Shown: positions 1 through 11,078, counted from the first letter of the stretch. The stretch: 64,000 nt of DNA from Glomus cerebriforme (GCA_003550305.1 QKYT01000114.1:169175-233174), one strand, 5' to 3'. A program made the numbers and translations. Notes: generated by a model from the sequence alone, not told the origin.

Positions 1-2
1 TT

Positions 3-2642
3 TCTTGGTTAAGACAACAGATTGGTGTTGTAAGTCAAGAGCCCGTTCTCTTTGATGATACGATATTCGCTAATGTAGCTTACGGTAGAGCAGATTATTG
101 GAATACTACCATGGAAGAAGTTGAAGATGCTTGTAAATTAGCTTGTATACATGATTTTATAACGGAATTACCTCAAGGTTATAACACTTCCTTGGGAGAT
201 ATGGGTAAAAAATTATCAGGTGGACAAAGACAAAGAATTGCCATCGCACGTGCATTAATTAAAGATCCTGCTATACTCATTTTAGATGAAGCATCAAGCG
301 CATTGGATACGACTTCTGATCTTATGGTACAAGAAGCTCTTGAAAATTGTAGAAAAAACAGAACTACTATAGTTATCACTCATCAACTTAAATATATTGG
401 AGATTCAGATTTAGTTTATGTTCTACATGAAGGTGAAATCGTTGAAACTGGTACAAAATCACAATTATTAAATATTAATAATGGATATTATAATAAACTT
501 TCAGTAGAACATTCTCCTCATCCAAAACGTCGTACACATGAATTAGATAGCATTAATAAAAGATTAGGAACACCTACCTCTTTACAAAGTAATATTCCAA
601 CACCATCACCAAAAGCAAAAAGTTTTACAACTTTAGATTTCTTATCAGTTGATCTTTCTATAACTCCACCACCAAGTGCTACTTTTAGTCGAAAATCATG
701 GTATCTTGATGAATCTACGGATATGGATATGTTACAAGAAACTGCGACCGTTGCAGTTTCTAAAAGAAATGATAGAGATGATGATAATGGTACTTCAATA
801 TTTGATATAATTAGTTTTTATGAGGATAATGATGATGGTGTAATAATTGATGTTATAGTAACAAAACCTAATGAATCAGTATCCAAAAAACCAAAAAAAC
901 CAAAATTTCAATTTCCTATTCTTAAACTCATAAGAGATACTATGGATAGTAAACCACTTTATTTTGTTGGATTAATAGCTACAATAATCAATGGATTTGT
1001 CATGCCCGTATTCTCATTCGTATTAGCTAATTTATTAAATACATATTCAATACCTGATAAAGATGAACTTGTTAGTAAATCAAGAGAATTTGCATTATAT
1101 GTTCTTTTAATTGCTGCAATAAATGGGATTTCATCACATTTTAAATATTATTTATTGGAAAGAGCATCAGAAAGATGGGCGGTCCGTTTAAGACATTTAG
1201 GATTTGGAAGAATAATACGTCAACCACAATCATGGTTTGATAAACCTGAAAATGCTACTGGTAAAGTAACAACAATATTAACAACAGATACTGAATCATC
1301 AAAAAATTTAGTAGGACATTTTGCTGGTAACGTAATATTCGGAATGGTATCGTTATTTGTTGGTATAATATGGGCATTTACAGTAGGATGGCAATTAACT
1401 TTGGTTGGATTTGGTTTAGTACCAGTAATACTCTTTGCATCTGAATTACAAGGTTACGTACTTCAAAAATATGAAAAATCACGAAAACTTGCATCAGAAG
1501 ATGCCGCAAATTCTTTTTATCAAACCATTTCAAGTTTACGTACAGTATTTTCTCTTGCGATTGAACCTGCTATGGAAGGTAAATTCCAAACAGCATTAGA
1601 AAAACCTTTTAAAATTGGTGTTAAAAAAGCTTTCGTTAGTGGTTTTACTACTGGATTCTTGGATTCTCTATCTTATCTCACCAAAGTCATGACATTTTGG
1701 TATGGAGCTAGATTAGTTTCTGATGGAACTTATGACCTTCAAAAAATGCTCATAGTTTGGACCTTGGTTATATTTTGTACGACATCAGCATCTCAAATGC
1801 TTGCCACTATTCCATATTATGCCAAAAGTAAACAAGCAGTTAAAACAATTAATAAAATTATTAATTTACCTACAGTACCAAATACCGAAGGTGATATTCC
1901 AGATAAAATTAAAGGGTCAATAGTATTTAAAGATGTTAAATTTTCATATTCTGAAAGACCAGATGTAACAGTACTTGATGGACTAAATTTAACCATAGAA
2001 CAAGGTCAAACCGTTGCATTAGTAGGTAAAAGTGGTAATGGTAAATCAACTGTAGCAGCTTTATTACAAAGAATTTATGAACCAACATCTGGTAGTATAA
2101 TGTTAGATTATGAAAATTTAAATAATTTACAATTACGTTGGTTAAGAGAAAATATTGGTATAGTTAGTCAAGAACCAGTATTATTTGATATGACCATTGG
2201 TGAAAATATTGCATATGGTAAAGATGATGCTACTCAAGAAGAAATTGAAATTGTTGCTAAACAAGTTAATTTACATGATTTTATACTTGCTTTACCAAAT
2301 GGTTATGATACTAAACTCGGTTCATGTGGATCTCAATTATCCGGCGGTCAAAAACAGAGGATAGCTATTGCTAGAGTATTATTAAGAGATCCTAAAATAT
2401 TGATATTAGATGAAGCTACGAGCGCTCTAGATACAACCAACGAAGCTATCGTACAAGAAACTCTCAGTAAAGTTCAAAAAGGTCGTACTACATTGGTTAT
2501 TACTCATCGTCTTAAAAGCGTAAAGAATTCAGATAAAATTGCTTTAGTTGAACATGGTAGGATTCTTGAATCCGGTACTCATAAAGAATTAATGACACTT
2601 CGTGGTGAATATTTCAATCTAGTTAGAAGTGGTAATCTATAA
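3..2642 (+). CDS. ABCB-type full-size ABC transporter, 3' part
   Basis: ATP-driven membrane exporter of the MDR/Ste6 (ABCB) type; the substrate cannot be told from sequence. The reading frame is open from base 3, so the 5' part (TMD1 and the first half of NBD1) lies outside the window; 879 residues remain. Seen in order: end of NBD1 with Q-loop (VVSQEPVLF), signature LSGGQ near residue 71 and Walker B ILILDEASSALD; an acidic, Ser/Pro-rich linker; TMD2 with about six hydrophobic segments (roughly residues 310-600); NBD2 with Walker A GKSGNGKST (bases 2024-2050), Q-loop VSQEPVLF, LSGGQ and Walker B ILILDEATSALD. Both ATP sites look intact. No intron is visible in this part and the stop is TAA. 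The family call is firm; the choice between pheromone-type and multidrug-type is open. Confidence 0.93.
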   Translation, partial: SWLRQQIGVVSQEPVLFDDTIFANVAYGRADYWNTTMEEVEDACKLACIHDFITELPQGYNTSLGDMGKKLSGGQRQRIAIARALIKDPAILILDEASSALDTTSDLMVQEALENCRKNRTTIVITHQLKYIGDSDLVYVLHEGEIVETGTKSQLLNINNGYYNKLSVEHSPHPKRRTHELDSINKRLGTPTSLQSNIPTPSPKAKSFTTLDFLSVDLSITPPPSATFSRKSWYLDESTDMDMLQETATVAVSKRNDRDDDNGTSIFDIISFYEDNDDGVIIDVIVTKPNESVSKKPKKPKFQFPILKLIRDTMDSKPLYFVGLIATIINGFVMPVFSFVLANLLNTYSIPDKDELVSKSREFALYVLLIAAINGISSHFKYYLLERASERWAVRLRHLGFGRIIRQPQSWFDKPENATGKVTTILTTDTESSKNLVGHFAGNVIFGMVSLFVGIIWAFTVGWQLTLVGFGLVPVILFASELQGYVLQKYEKSRKLASEDAANSFYQTISSLRTVFSLAIEPAMEGKFQTALEKPFKIGVKKAFVSGFTTGFLDSLSYLTKVMTFWYGARLVSDGTYDLQKMLIVWTLVIFCTTSASQMLATIPYYAKSKQAVKTINKIINLPTVPNTEGDIPDKIKGSIVFKDVKFSYSERPDVTVLDGLNLTIEQGQTVALVGKSGNGKSTVAALLQRIYEPTSGSIMLDYENLNNLQLRWLRENIGIVSQEPVLFDMTIGENIAYGKDDATQEEIEIVAKQVNLHDFILALPNGYDTKLGSCGSQLSGGQKQRIAIARVLLRDPKILILDEATSALDTTNEAIVQETLSKVQKGRTTLVITHRLKSVKNSDKIALVEHGRILESGTHKELMTLRGEYFNLVRSGNL

Positions 2643-2688
2643 CAGATAAGAGATCCAATCAGAAAGTAGTGATCAAACACCAAAAAAA

Positions 2689-2718
2689 AATAATAATAAT
2701 AATAATAATAATAATAAT
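2689..2718. repeat. (AAT)n microsatellite
   Basis: About ten uninterrupted AAT units just after the ABC transporter stop, preceded by an A-run and followed at 2800-2816 by another A-run. It lies in the probable 3' UTR or flank. Apart from these runs I see nothing else in 2643-3125 before the next gene. Confidence 0.9.
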
Positions 2719-3125
2719 TCAATTGTCCCTGGTGGACAAAAGTTTTATTTAAATATAGCTTGGAAGAAAGAATTTTTATTTTATGGGCATTTTTTAATAA
2801 AAAAAAAAAAAAAAAAGGAGGAATTTTAAAGGAAACTCGTGATTTCATTTGTAATATTTTTTTCATTTTTATTTTTTCTTACGTCAATGGGATTATTAAT
2901 TTAATGAATTCAGTGTAATGTAAAAAAATTAATAAAAGAGTTTCATGCAATGATGCAATCCAAAATGAACCCTAAAATGATTTGATTATCGAAGATCGTT
3001 ATTTAGAATGAAAAAAGGTTACATTTTTTGGATTTCGTAAAATGATTTACATTCATAATCTTTTTTTTTTTGTTTTATAAAGCAATATTTTTCTTCTTCC
3101 CTTAAAAGAAAATATTCGTAACAAA

Positions 3126-4784
3126 ATGGGTTCAAAATTAAATAAAGATAATATATTTGAAATATTAGAATATTTAAGAGATGATAAATCATCGTTATAT
3201 TCATGTATTTTAATCAATCGAACATGGTGTTCAATAACGATACCAATAATATGGGAAACCCCATTTTCTCGAAATAATAAAAATTGGAAAACATTTAAAA
3301 TTATACAAACATTAATATCATGTTTAAAAGAAGAAGAAATAACAACATTAATGAATAAAATTGGTCATTCATTAGAATTTATTATGAAACCATTATTTTA
3401 TTATCCAACATTCATAAAAGAAATTAATTTTAGTAAATTTGAACAATTAATTGAATCACATTATAATTATTTTTATACTAATACGCCCACAAATATTGAT
3501 TTAGAAATATTTACTATACAATTATTAGGAAACATGATTTTTAATAATCATATTAAAGAAATAATATTTAATTATAATTATATAAAATATTTTAAATATA
3601 AACATTTTAATTGTTTTGAAAATTTAATTAATTTTAAAGGAATTAACAAATCTTTAAAATATTTACAAATTTTCAAATTAAATTTATATATTCCTCATAT
3701 ATCATTATCATCATCATTTCAACAAATTGAAGAAAGTGAAGAAATTATAAATTATATTACAAATTTATTGATAAATTTTTTTAATAATTTATCAAAAATA
3801 ACGATAAATATCAAATATTTATCAATTTATCTTAAATTTGATAATATTGAACGATCAGTATCAAATAGAATATGTGAAGCATTTTCTCAATTAATTCAAG
3901 TTCAAAAAAATCTTGAATATTTAGAAATAAATGAATTCTCGGGTTATTCATCTCTTACAACATCATTAATATCAAAATCTACATCATTAACGACTTTGAA
4001 GATTAATTTTTTAAAAAATTTTCATATATTATTATTATTATTAAGTAAATGCACTAATTTAATTACATTAGAATTAACAGAACTTTTTGAAATTGAACAA
4101 GATATTTTAACGGATAATAATGATTTATTACCTCCAATTCATCTTGAAAATTTATTAATATATCACTTAAACATAAGAGATAATATTAATAAACAACATT
4201 TTATTTCTTTTATGAAATCATTATTCAAATTATCTTTTAAAATAAAAAAAATCGTATTAGAATTTATTACTTTTGAATTATTAGATATAATTAAATTATA
4301 TAGTTCGAATTCATTAGAATATTTTTCTTTACAATTATTTCCTCATTATGTTATAAAATTTTGTGAGATATTACCTCAATTTCAAAATTTAAATACTTTA
4401 ATAGTAATTGAATGGTTAGGTGGTAACGATTTACCTATTTCTTTAGAGAATCTAATTCTTTTGGCCAATTCTTTACCAAAGTCTCTTAAATTTCTTGGTA
4501 TAAGAATATTTTGTGATTCAGTTTTTTTTAAAAAATTCCTATTTAGTATTAATGTTGATTTAATTGAATTAGACATTTATAAAACCTTAGATGATGAATT
4601 TATGAATGTTATTATTCAATACGTTTTAGAAAAGAATCGAAATTTAAAAAGATTAGGATATTTAAAAGTACATAATAATAATTTTAAGATTAATTCGGAT
4701 TTAATGATTAAAATTAATGAATTAATTCCTATAATTGAAGAAACTAAATTTATTAAACATACAATTTCTGGGTTTTATTTTTAA
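3126..4784 (+). CDS. F-box-like / leucine-rich protein
   Basis: Single-exon protein of 552 residues. The first ~45 residues have the form of an F-box: acidic-hydrophobic helices (NIFEILEYL), then SCILINRTWCSITIPIIWETPF, the usual end of this domain in Glomeromycotina proteins. The rest is Leu/Ile/Asn-rich with irregular LRR-like strands (for example KNLEYLEINEF, NLNTLIVIEWL). Known role of the family: the F-box binds Skp1 in an SCF ubiquitin ligase and the LRR region recruits substrate; the substrate here is unknown. This lineage carries very many such genes, so this is probably one member of an expanded set. The start is the first ATG of the frame, with an A at -3. Confidence 0.85.
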   Translation: MGSKLNKDNIFEILEYLRDDKSSLYSCILINRTWCSITIPIIWETPFSRNNKNWKTFKIIQTLISCLKEEEITTLMNKIGHSLEFIMKPLFYYPTFIKEINFSKFEQLIESHYNYFYTNTPTNIDLEIFTIQLLGNMIFNNHIKEIIFNYNYIKYFKYKHFNCFENLINFKGINKSLKYLQIFKLNLYIPHISLSSSFQQIEESEEIINYITNLLINFFNNLSKITINIKYLSIYLKFDNIERSVSNRICEAFSQLIQVQKNLEYLEINEFSGYSSLTTSLISKSTSLTTLKINFLKNFHILLLLLSKCTNLITLELTELFEIEQDILTDNNDLLPPIHLENLLIYHLNIRDNINKQHFISFMKSLFKLSFKIKKIVLEFITFELLDIIKLYSSNSLEYFSLQLFPHYVIKFCEILPQFQNLNTLIVIEWLGGNDLPISLENLILLANSLPKSLKFLGIRIFCDSVFFKKFLFSINVDLIELDIYKTLDDEFMNVIIQYVLEKNRNLKRLGYLKVHNNNFKINSDLMIKINELIPIIEETKFIKHTISGFYF

Positions 4785-5281
4785 ATAAATAAAATTTTAT
4801 TTCGAAAGGCTTTTCACGTGATTGCGAAAATTTTATTATTTTTAGTTTGATACGCAACTGTTTTTGACTTATTAGTCCTAATAATCCTAAAAATACTTGT
4901 AATACATTAATATATCTGCATCTAATTTTGTTAATAAAGAAAAAAGAAAAAAGGATTTAAAATATATATTTAAAATACAAAGAAATTAATTTAAAATTTC
5001 CTTTGTGAATTTTATTATATTTAATAATTAAGTTAATCGATAAAATTGATTATTTCTTTCCTTTCTCTATCATTAATGTTTTTTCATTTGTTATTATAGA
5101 ACTTTCATTTTTTTTTTTTCGCTTTCATTCTTTATATATATTTGCGCCGGTCGCATGTACATTTAAATTTATATAATATATATAATAGATATTTTAGAAA
5201 GATCATTTTTCTATAAACGACTTACTTTTTCTCTCCTTTCTAATCACATTATATCATTCTATTTATTCCTAAAATACAAAA
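4785..5281 (+). promoter_or_regulatory. Upstream region of two-TM paralogue 1
   Basis: A 497-bp A+T-rich interval with no supported ORF. It holds CACGTGATTGCG at 4815-4826 (the complement of the CGCAATCACGTG found upstream of paralogues 2 and 4) and the GC-rich box GCGCCGGTCGCATGTACAT at 5144-5162, 138 bp before the ATG, which recurs almost exactly before paralogue 4. A pyrimidine-rich stretch runs up to the start codon. Regulatory function is inferred from conservation between paralogues only. Confidence 0.5.
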
Positions 5282-6785
5282 ATGTTTTTTTTTCACGACG
5301 CATTATATGAAAGTAAAAGACATGAACCCAGGTGGTTTAAAAATATAAGAAGAATTTTCGCCCTATTCTTTTTAGCTGTGGTAATAGGATTTGGAATATT
5401 ACAATTATTTAATTTAATTAATTTTCTAAATAAGCCCAATATATTAGTTGTAGAATCAAAGAATTATGTGAATTTTCCAGGTAAATAAATAAAAAAAAAA
5501 AAGTAAAGATTATTTTATAAACTTAATTCACGATTATATGTTAACAATAACTTTCTTTATTTGTTAAATAGGATTCATAATATGTCCAAAATTAATAAGT
5601 CCCGATTTCACTAATCAAACAAACCAACCACCAGTTGAACCACAATTTTCAATTACATGCGGTAATTATTCAGTTTCCCTGGGACACGAATTAATTTCTG
5701 ATAGTACAAACATTACGGATAACCAATGTAATTCATTAATTTCCAAAGAGGCAAATGGTTGTTTAAGTTTTCGACCTGGATATAAATATCTCAATAGTAA
5801 TGATATAATTGATGAAAGCGATGATGGTAATGGTAATGGTAATAATGAAAGATCATCAAGATTAAGTGGACTATTTAAAACATTTTTGTTCTTTAATATC
5901 AAATCAAATGTACAAATTAAAGATCCTTCATATTATTCTTTATATTTTATCGAATATAATAATATTGATGATAATGGTATTAAAAGTGATTTTTCGATTA
6001 CAGCTTCTTCTGAAACTTATACATACCCTATTGAATTTAATGTGTTCCCAATATATATGAATAAAAGAACAATATTGGAATATTCGGTTTTTATCAATAA
6101 GTCTTATAATACATCCCTAATTGGACAGTTTAATGCACCCCCAGACTTTATTACAATGGAGATTGATTCTGACATAACAAGAATACCTATACAACAAAAT
6201 AACGAAACTCAATTTATATTATTACCAAAAATGCCTCACTTTATGCGACAAGAAATAGAAAAGTTCGAATATCAGCCAATGACAGTTATTGCAAATCTTG
6301 GTGGTTTTCATACTGCTTTTGTAACTATTTATGTATTATTATTTGGAATGTCTAAAGTCGAACCTTGGGGTTTATTTCAGAAAAATTTATTTAAATGTTG
6401 GCCGTTACGAAAGAGTATTAAAAGTCATTTGGCCAAAGTTTATGTTTCTGGAATACCTGGAGCTAACCGTCCTGAAGGAGCAAGTTTAGAAGGTCGAATT
6501 CAGAGCTTGGAGAATATCTTAAAATATAATTATTTTGACAATTATTTTATAGAAAAATTAAAATCATCTAGTATGCGTTATAATTATAGAGATAATTTAT
6601 TTAATGAATTAGAAAATTATCATCAAATTAATGATGAGGAAGATACTTTTTCTAATTCAAATAATTCAAATGAAACAATTACAATTTCTACAACATCTGA
6701 ATCTTCAGAAATTCCACCTTCATTATCATTAACTTTACCTCCACCATTATCTTTATCTCCACAAATTAACATCCAAATCGATTAA
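5282..6785 (+). CDS. Two-TM membrane protein, tandem paralogue 1 (full length)
   Basis: I do not recognise a named family. Exons 5282-5480 and 5572-6785; the 91-bp intron splits the Gly of a conserved FPG-F-I-ICP junction; 470 residues. Layout: short N-tail with a basic/Trp segment (RHEPRWFKNIRR), TM1 at about residues 24-46, ectodomain with four cysteines conserved in the other full copies (ICP, CG, QC, GCL), N-glycosylation sequons, TM2 at about 305-327 (NLGGFHTAFVTIYVLLFGM), then a conserved juxtamembrane block (KVEPWGLFQK, a basic segment, a coiled-coil-prone helix) and a Ser/Thr/Pro-rich tail. Two TMs with both termini inside is inferred. It heads an array of four genes plus a relic. Receptor- or adhesion-like roles are possible but unproven. 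Confidence 0.75.
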
Positions 6786-7290
6786 ACAATTATTAAAATA
6801 ATTTTAGGATAAATAGAATAGATATTTCATTATTTGTATGTTGCATTTATTAGAATAGGAAAAAAAAACATTACATTCATTTGTATTTTTATCATTTTTT
6901 ATCATACATTTTTTTTATCATACATCTCAAAAAAATAAAACATAAAATATTATTGTACAGCACATACATTAAATTTAATAAAAAAAATGTGATCCACGAA
7001 TCCTTTGATCAATTTTTGTAAAAAGATATATATTGTATATTTAAAAATAATGCTGTTCTTTTTTTTTCTTTAGTAAATCATTTTAAAATACGCGTATTCC
7101 ATTTATCTGATATTATAAATGTTTAAAGATTTCATTGGTTATTAATGTTATACATATGACGAATGTACGACTTAATACTTTGGTACGTTATTTGATATAA
7201 TATTATACTAGATGAATCCTTATACTTATATAAATCTTATTTTTACAAAATTAATTTTATTTAAAAATGTATACAAGATCACACCAAATT
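6786..7290. other. Intergenic, no gene seen
   Basis: A+T-rich 3' flank of paralogue 1 with several A- and T-runs. A short stretch around 6811-6840 (GATAAATAGAATAGATATTT followed by CATTATTTGTAT) recurs downstream of the relic at 11925-11952, showing that 3' flanks were duplicated along with the genes. No ORF, RNA gene or mobile element can be supported here. Confidence 0.6.
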
Positions 7291-7758
7291 CGCAATCACG
7301 TGATTTAATTACATTATATCCAAATTAAGATTTGAGTAAGGTCATGTTGTCTTTATGTCGATCGTGACCTGCTTATAATTCAAAATGTTTGACAAATAAT
7401 AAATGACAAGGAAATTTTCACAACTTTGTCGATGAAAGGAAACAAAATCATTTTAAAACAAAGAGATTATAAAATTTTATTAGTCCAAATTAAGCAAATT
7501 TATCAATAAACGGGGTCAATGTATGAAGAAAAAAGAAATAAATTATTCCAATTCCCGTTTTCTTTCACTTTCATCCTTATTTGTAGGCTCAATCCGTTAA
7601 AATTTTCTTCTTTCATATTAAACAATTTTTTGAGCGCTGGCGCATAACCATTTTCATTTAACAATATTTTCAAGCCTGACTATTCGCTTTCTTCTTATTA
7701 TTACTTTGCTTATTATTCCTCTCTTTTGTTAAAAAAAAATAATTAAATAAAACGAAAA
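7291..7758 (+). promoter_or_regulatory. Duplicated upstream module of paralogue 2
   Basis: Begins with CGCAATCACGTGATTTAATT at 7291 and shares a collinear series of blocks with 12491-13053: a TATCCAAATTA block, a TTGACAAGGAAA block, a CTTTGTCGATGA block, a TCAATAAACGGGGT-like block and an AAATAAATTATTCC block. A GCGCTGGCGCAT box at 7634-7645 lies 125 bp before the ATG, the position of the GC-rich box in paralogues 1 and 4. The inner edge of the CACGTG motif is 457 bp before the ATG, against 456 bp for paralogue 1. Conservation is visible; a promoter role is inferred. Confidence 0.55.
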
Positions 7759-8717
7759 ATGTTCGTACGTGATATGTTTAGGAATGAATCCTGGTGGTTC
7801 CTTATACGATTATTAATTGTAATTATTCTTGCTCTTAACATTTTTGAATATATAAGAAATTATTTATCACGTCCAGATATTATTACGTTCGAATCTAAAG
7901 AAGGAGCAAAGTTTCCTGGTAATTAAAAATTTATTTTCTTTTACAAAAGAAATTGGTTTATTTAAGAATTTTAGTAAAAGTGTTAACTTATTTCTTTTTA
8001 AATATAGGATTTGTAATATGTCCAGGTTTCACAAACAAACCTACGCAAACGACTCCACAATTTTCAATAATGTGTGGTAAAACAGTACAGATAGCACCAG
8101 ATATGTTATCTGAAAGTGCTAATTTTATTGATCCGAAATGTTCTACATTATTTATGCAAGAAAATGAATGCTTGAAATTTCGACCTGAAAATATTCAAGA
8201 TGATTTTGATCAAGATTCAGAAAACAGATTTAATAAAACGTTTATGTTTTTTGAAATTATACCAGAAATTCCTTCTATTGAAGAAATACCACTTTTTTAT
8301 ACCATATCTTTTGATTATTATCAAAATTATGATGCTGATTATTCACTTGTAGATACTAATCATTTAATCGAATATGATATATTCCCAATAAATACGGGAA
8401 GATTAAATATAGTAGAATATTCACTTTTTATTCGTAAAATTTTTGGTATTAAATTCGTCCGTCCAGATATATCTTCATTAGAGATTAAAACCGATATTAA
8501 AGTAATACCAAGATCTAACGAACCACCACCAACTCAATTTGTGATCTTACCAAAAACTCCGCATTTCATACGTGAAACACATGAAGATAGAAATATTTCA
8601 ACTATTATAAATATCTGTTTTTTTTACGGTGTTATTGTAATTATTTATATAATTTATATAATACTGTATGGTATATCAAAGTTAATTATAAAAGATCAAG
8701 AAATTTATTTGATATGA
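7759..8717 (+). CDS. Two-TM membrane protein, tandem paralogue 2 (tail-less)
   Basis: Exons 7759-7918 and 8008-8717; the 89-bp intron sits exactly where it does in paralogues 1 and 4, splitting the Gly of FPG-F-V-ICP; 289 residues. N-tail MFVRDMFRNESWWF, TM1 at about 16-36, ectodomain with the same four cysteines (ICP, MCG, KC, ECL), TM2 at about 252-277. The protein ends some 14 residues later (SKLIIKDQEIYLI), so the whole PWGLFQK block and cytoplasmic tail present in paralogues 1, 3 and 4 is missing. I see no decayed tail downstream, which suggests truncation or divergence rather than a single stop mutation. It may still reach the membrane as a signalling-incompetent copy (inference). Confidence 0.7.
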
Positions 8718-10244
8718 AAGTTAATACTATAAAAACTTTTCATTATGATCATTCTTTTTCAATTCAAATTTATAAATTTCTACAAATTTTTTTTTTTTTC
8801 TTATATTCAAATAGATTGTACTATATTTTGCATTGTTTGTATTATATTTTGCAATTTTTGTATTAGATAAAATTAGAATTGTTATATAATTTAAATTTAT
8901 TACATTCATTAATTAATCTTTATCTTTGTCACATATATATACTGTATATATATCGATAAATATCCTGGTATCAAAAATATGTAAAATTCATTCATTTTAA
9001 TTTTTAACATTTTGTAAACTTGAAAATTTTATAATTCCGGTCAGAATTAATTTGATTAATTAATTTATTTAATAAATGTATACTTCTTTTCAATTATAAA
9101 AGATTTGATTTTTTTTTTCAAATTTAATAATGAAATTTTATAATTTTGCTTCAAATATTAATGATGACTTTTGTAATTATATAATTGAATGTTAGCCGTA
9201 AATTTAATATTATATATTCTTTATACAATCAATTCTTTCCTTGGGACCATGGACTTTCATGGGTGTGCACTTATAGAGAGTAAATCATTTAGTAAATATA
9301 AGCTTGAGACTGAACCAGAGTGTGCACTTATTAAAGCGTGCACTTAGAGAGATTTCACTGTACACTGTATATAGTATTACTTGGTACTATATTTAGTATA
9401 TTATAATAATTTTTATATAATATTTCATTATTTTTATTATATTTTGCATTTATGAAAAAAAAACTATTATATTTTAGCGCATAAATGCCAATTGACAATG
9501 CATTTTTCTTTAGTAAATCATTTGATATTTGTTTTAAATTAAACCTTTCATTTCTTTGATTTTTAAAATTCTTTATATACATGAAACATGAACAATATTT
9601 CATGAATGTACATTTACACTTTTTTTTTTATCGCCACTTTGTTAGAATGTGTACTGTAGGTGCAAGGATTGAACCTTCAAAGCTTTAAAAAAAACAATCC
9701 CAACTTCGAGAATTCACTCGGGATTGTAGTAAGATATTAATTATATTATAATAGTTTCACTTAATAATATAAAAATATCTTATAAAGGGAATTCTATAGC
9801 GTGTATTGCAAAACATCTTTTGATTACCAGAAATAACCACCAATCATTTAAAAAATTGCACTGCGCCATCAATCTTTGTTCTTTATATACAGTTGTTTTA
9901 TCTTGACAAGGAAACTTTCACAAGGATTCTTTTTGTTAACGGGGACAAAACAAATTATTCAAAGAATTTTTGAAGAATTTTTTTAATATAAATTAATTGA
10001 TATTCCAATTTTTTTTCCTCATCTTTACAATTGAATAACTTTTGAGTTCAACTGATAAAACTTAAAAGCTACCATTCTTTACTTAATCCTATTTGACGCA
10101 AGGCAAGTGCTATAACATATTAAATAAAAATATATTATAAACAACCATTTTCATTTAAAGTTTAAAAAATATATATATATATACATTTTTCTTTTCCTTT
10201 TTCGTTATTATACACTTTATTTATTCCCTTTAAAAAAAACGAAA
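8718..10244. other. Intergenic with transposon-end and hairpin remnants
   Basis: No credible gene in 1.5 kb. Visible pieces: an AATTCCGGTCAGAATTAA palindromic core near 9033; three copies of a GTGCACTTA word between 9260 and 9350, the last running into GAGAGATTTCACTGTA, which in reverse resembles a pogo/Tigger-type inverted terminus; a hairpin at 9694-9727 (arms ACAATCCC and GGGATTGT); a weak copy of the shared upstream module at about 9899-10010 (TTGACAAGGAAACTTTCACA); and an AT dinucleotide run near 10168. A small minus-strand frame at 9355-9603 has no recognisable features and was not called. Confidence 0.5.
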
Positions 10245-11078
10245 ATGGTCTTACGTGATAATCAAATAAATGAACCTTGGTGGGTTCAATTGATACAAGA
10301 ATTATTCGCAGTAACATTTATTATTTTATTTATTTTATGTGGATTTGGATTATATCAATTCCTGTATTGTGAGGAAATTGAAAAATGTGATTATCAACCC
10401 ATCACAATCAATTCGAATATAGGTAGTGTTTTATTCGCTTTTTTTACAACTGTTTATATATTAATATTATTAATTTGTGGTATAACAAATGTTGAGCCTT
10501 GGGGTTTATTTAAAAAAGCCATTTGGTCACGTCGACAGAGTTTCAAATATCATTTAACTAAGAATTATCTTAATGAAACTAATTTTGAAAAACGCCTCGA
10601 ATTCCTGAAATATATATTGGAAGATTATTATCTCGACACTTATTATTTTGATTGCCTGGAAGAAATTAAATTACTATACAATGAACGAGAAAAAAATTTT
10701 AATGAATTAGAAAAACATTATTATGAATTAGAAAATAAAATTAAAAATAAAGTGATAGAAAATAAGAAACGAATTGAAGATCAGAATGAAGATTATTTAA
10801 TAGGTAAACGTTGGAATAATTGGTGGTCAAGAATTTTTTTATGTAGTTCTGATACTTCAATACATGATGAAATTAAATATGAAAGATTAGAAAATTTAGG
10901 AAATTTATTTGAAATAAGAGATACTTCATTATCGATACCTTCTCCAGTTTATATTGATAATGATAATTCTTATTTTAATTCAAATGATGAAAACGTTATT
11001 ACAACTTTTGAACCTTCAGAAAGTTCATTTTCATCATCATTATTTTCATCTTCACAAGTTCACACCCAATTAGAATGA
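10245..11078 (+). CDS. Two-TM membrane protein, tandem paralogue 3 (ectodomain deleted)
   Basis: Single-exon frame of 277 residues. It has the family N-tail (NEPWWVQLIQELF), TM1 at about residues 20-43, then CEEIEKCDYQPITINSNIG, equivalent to the EEIEKFDYR segment just before TM2 in paralogue 4, TM2 at about 62-86 and the NVEPWGLFKKAIW juxtamembrane block with a coiled-coil-prone tail. The intron and the roughly 240-residue ectodomain are absent, so TM1 and TM2 are joined by a loop of about 17 residues. The join keeps the frame and the long tail is intact, so this may be an expressed hairpin-topology protein rather than a pseudogene. The stop is TGA. The C-terminus (SSSQVHTQLE) resembles that of paralogue 1 (SLSPQINIQID). 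Confidence 0.7.
   Translation: MVLRDNQINEPWWVQLIQELFAVTFIILFILCGFGLYQFLYCEEIEKCDYQPITINSNIGSVLFAFFTTVYILILLICGITNVEPWGLFKKAIWSRRQSFKYHLTKNYLNETNFEKRLEFLKYILEDYYLDTYYFDCLEEIKLLYNEREKNFNELEKHYYELENKIKNKVIENKKRIEDQNEDYLIGKRWNNWWSRIFLCSSDTSIHDEIKYERLENLGNLFEIRDTSLSIPSPVYIDNDNSYFNSNDENVITTFEPSESSFSSSLFSSSQVHTQLE

Noticed and set aside
2579..2866. Minus-strand frame with a poly-Tyr run
   Set aside because: The Tyr run is the (AAT)n microsatellite read in reverse; the rest overlaps the transporter end and A-runs.
9645..9735. tRNA-like T-arm (GGTTCAATCC on the minus strand, CACCTAC at one end)
   Set aside because: No matching acceptor strand, D-arm or anticodon stem could be built; the only good pairing is a separate hairpin at 9694-9727.
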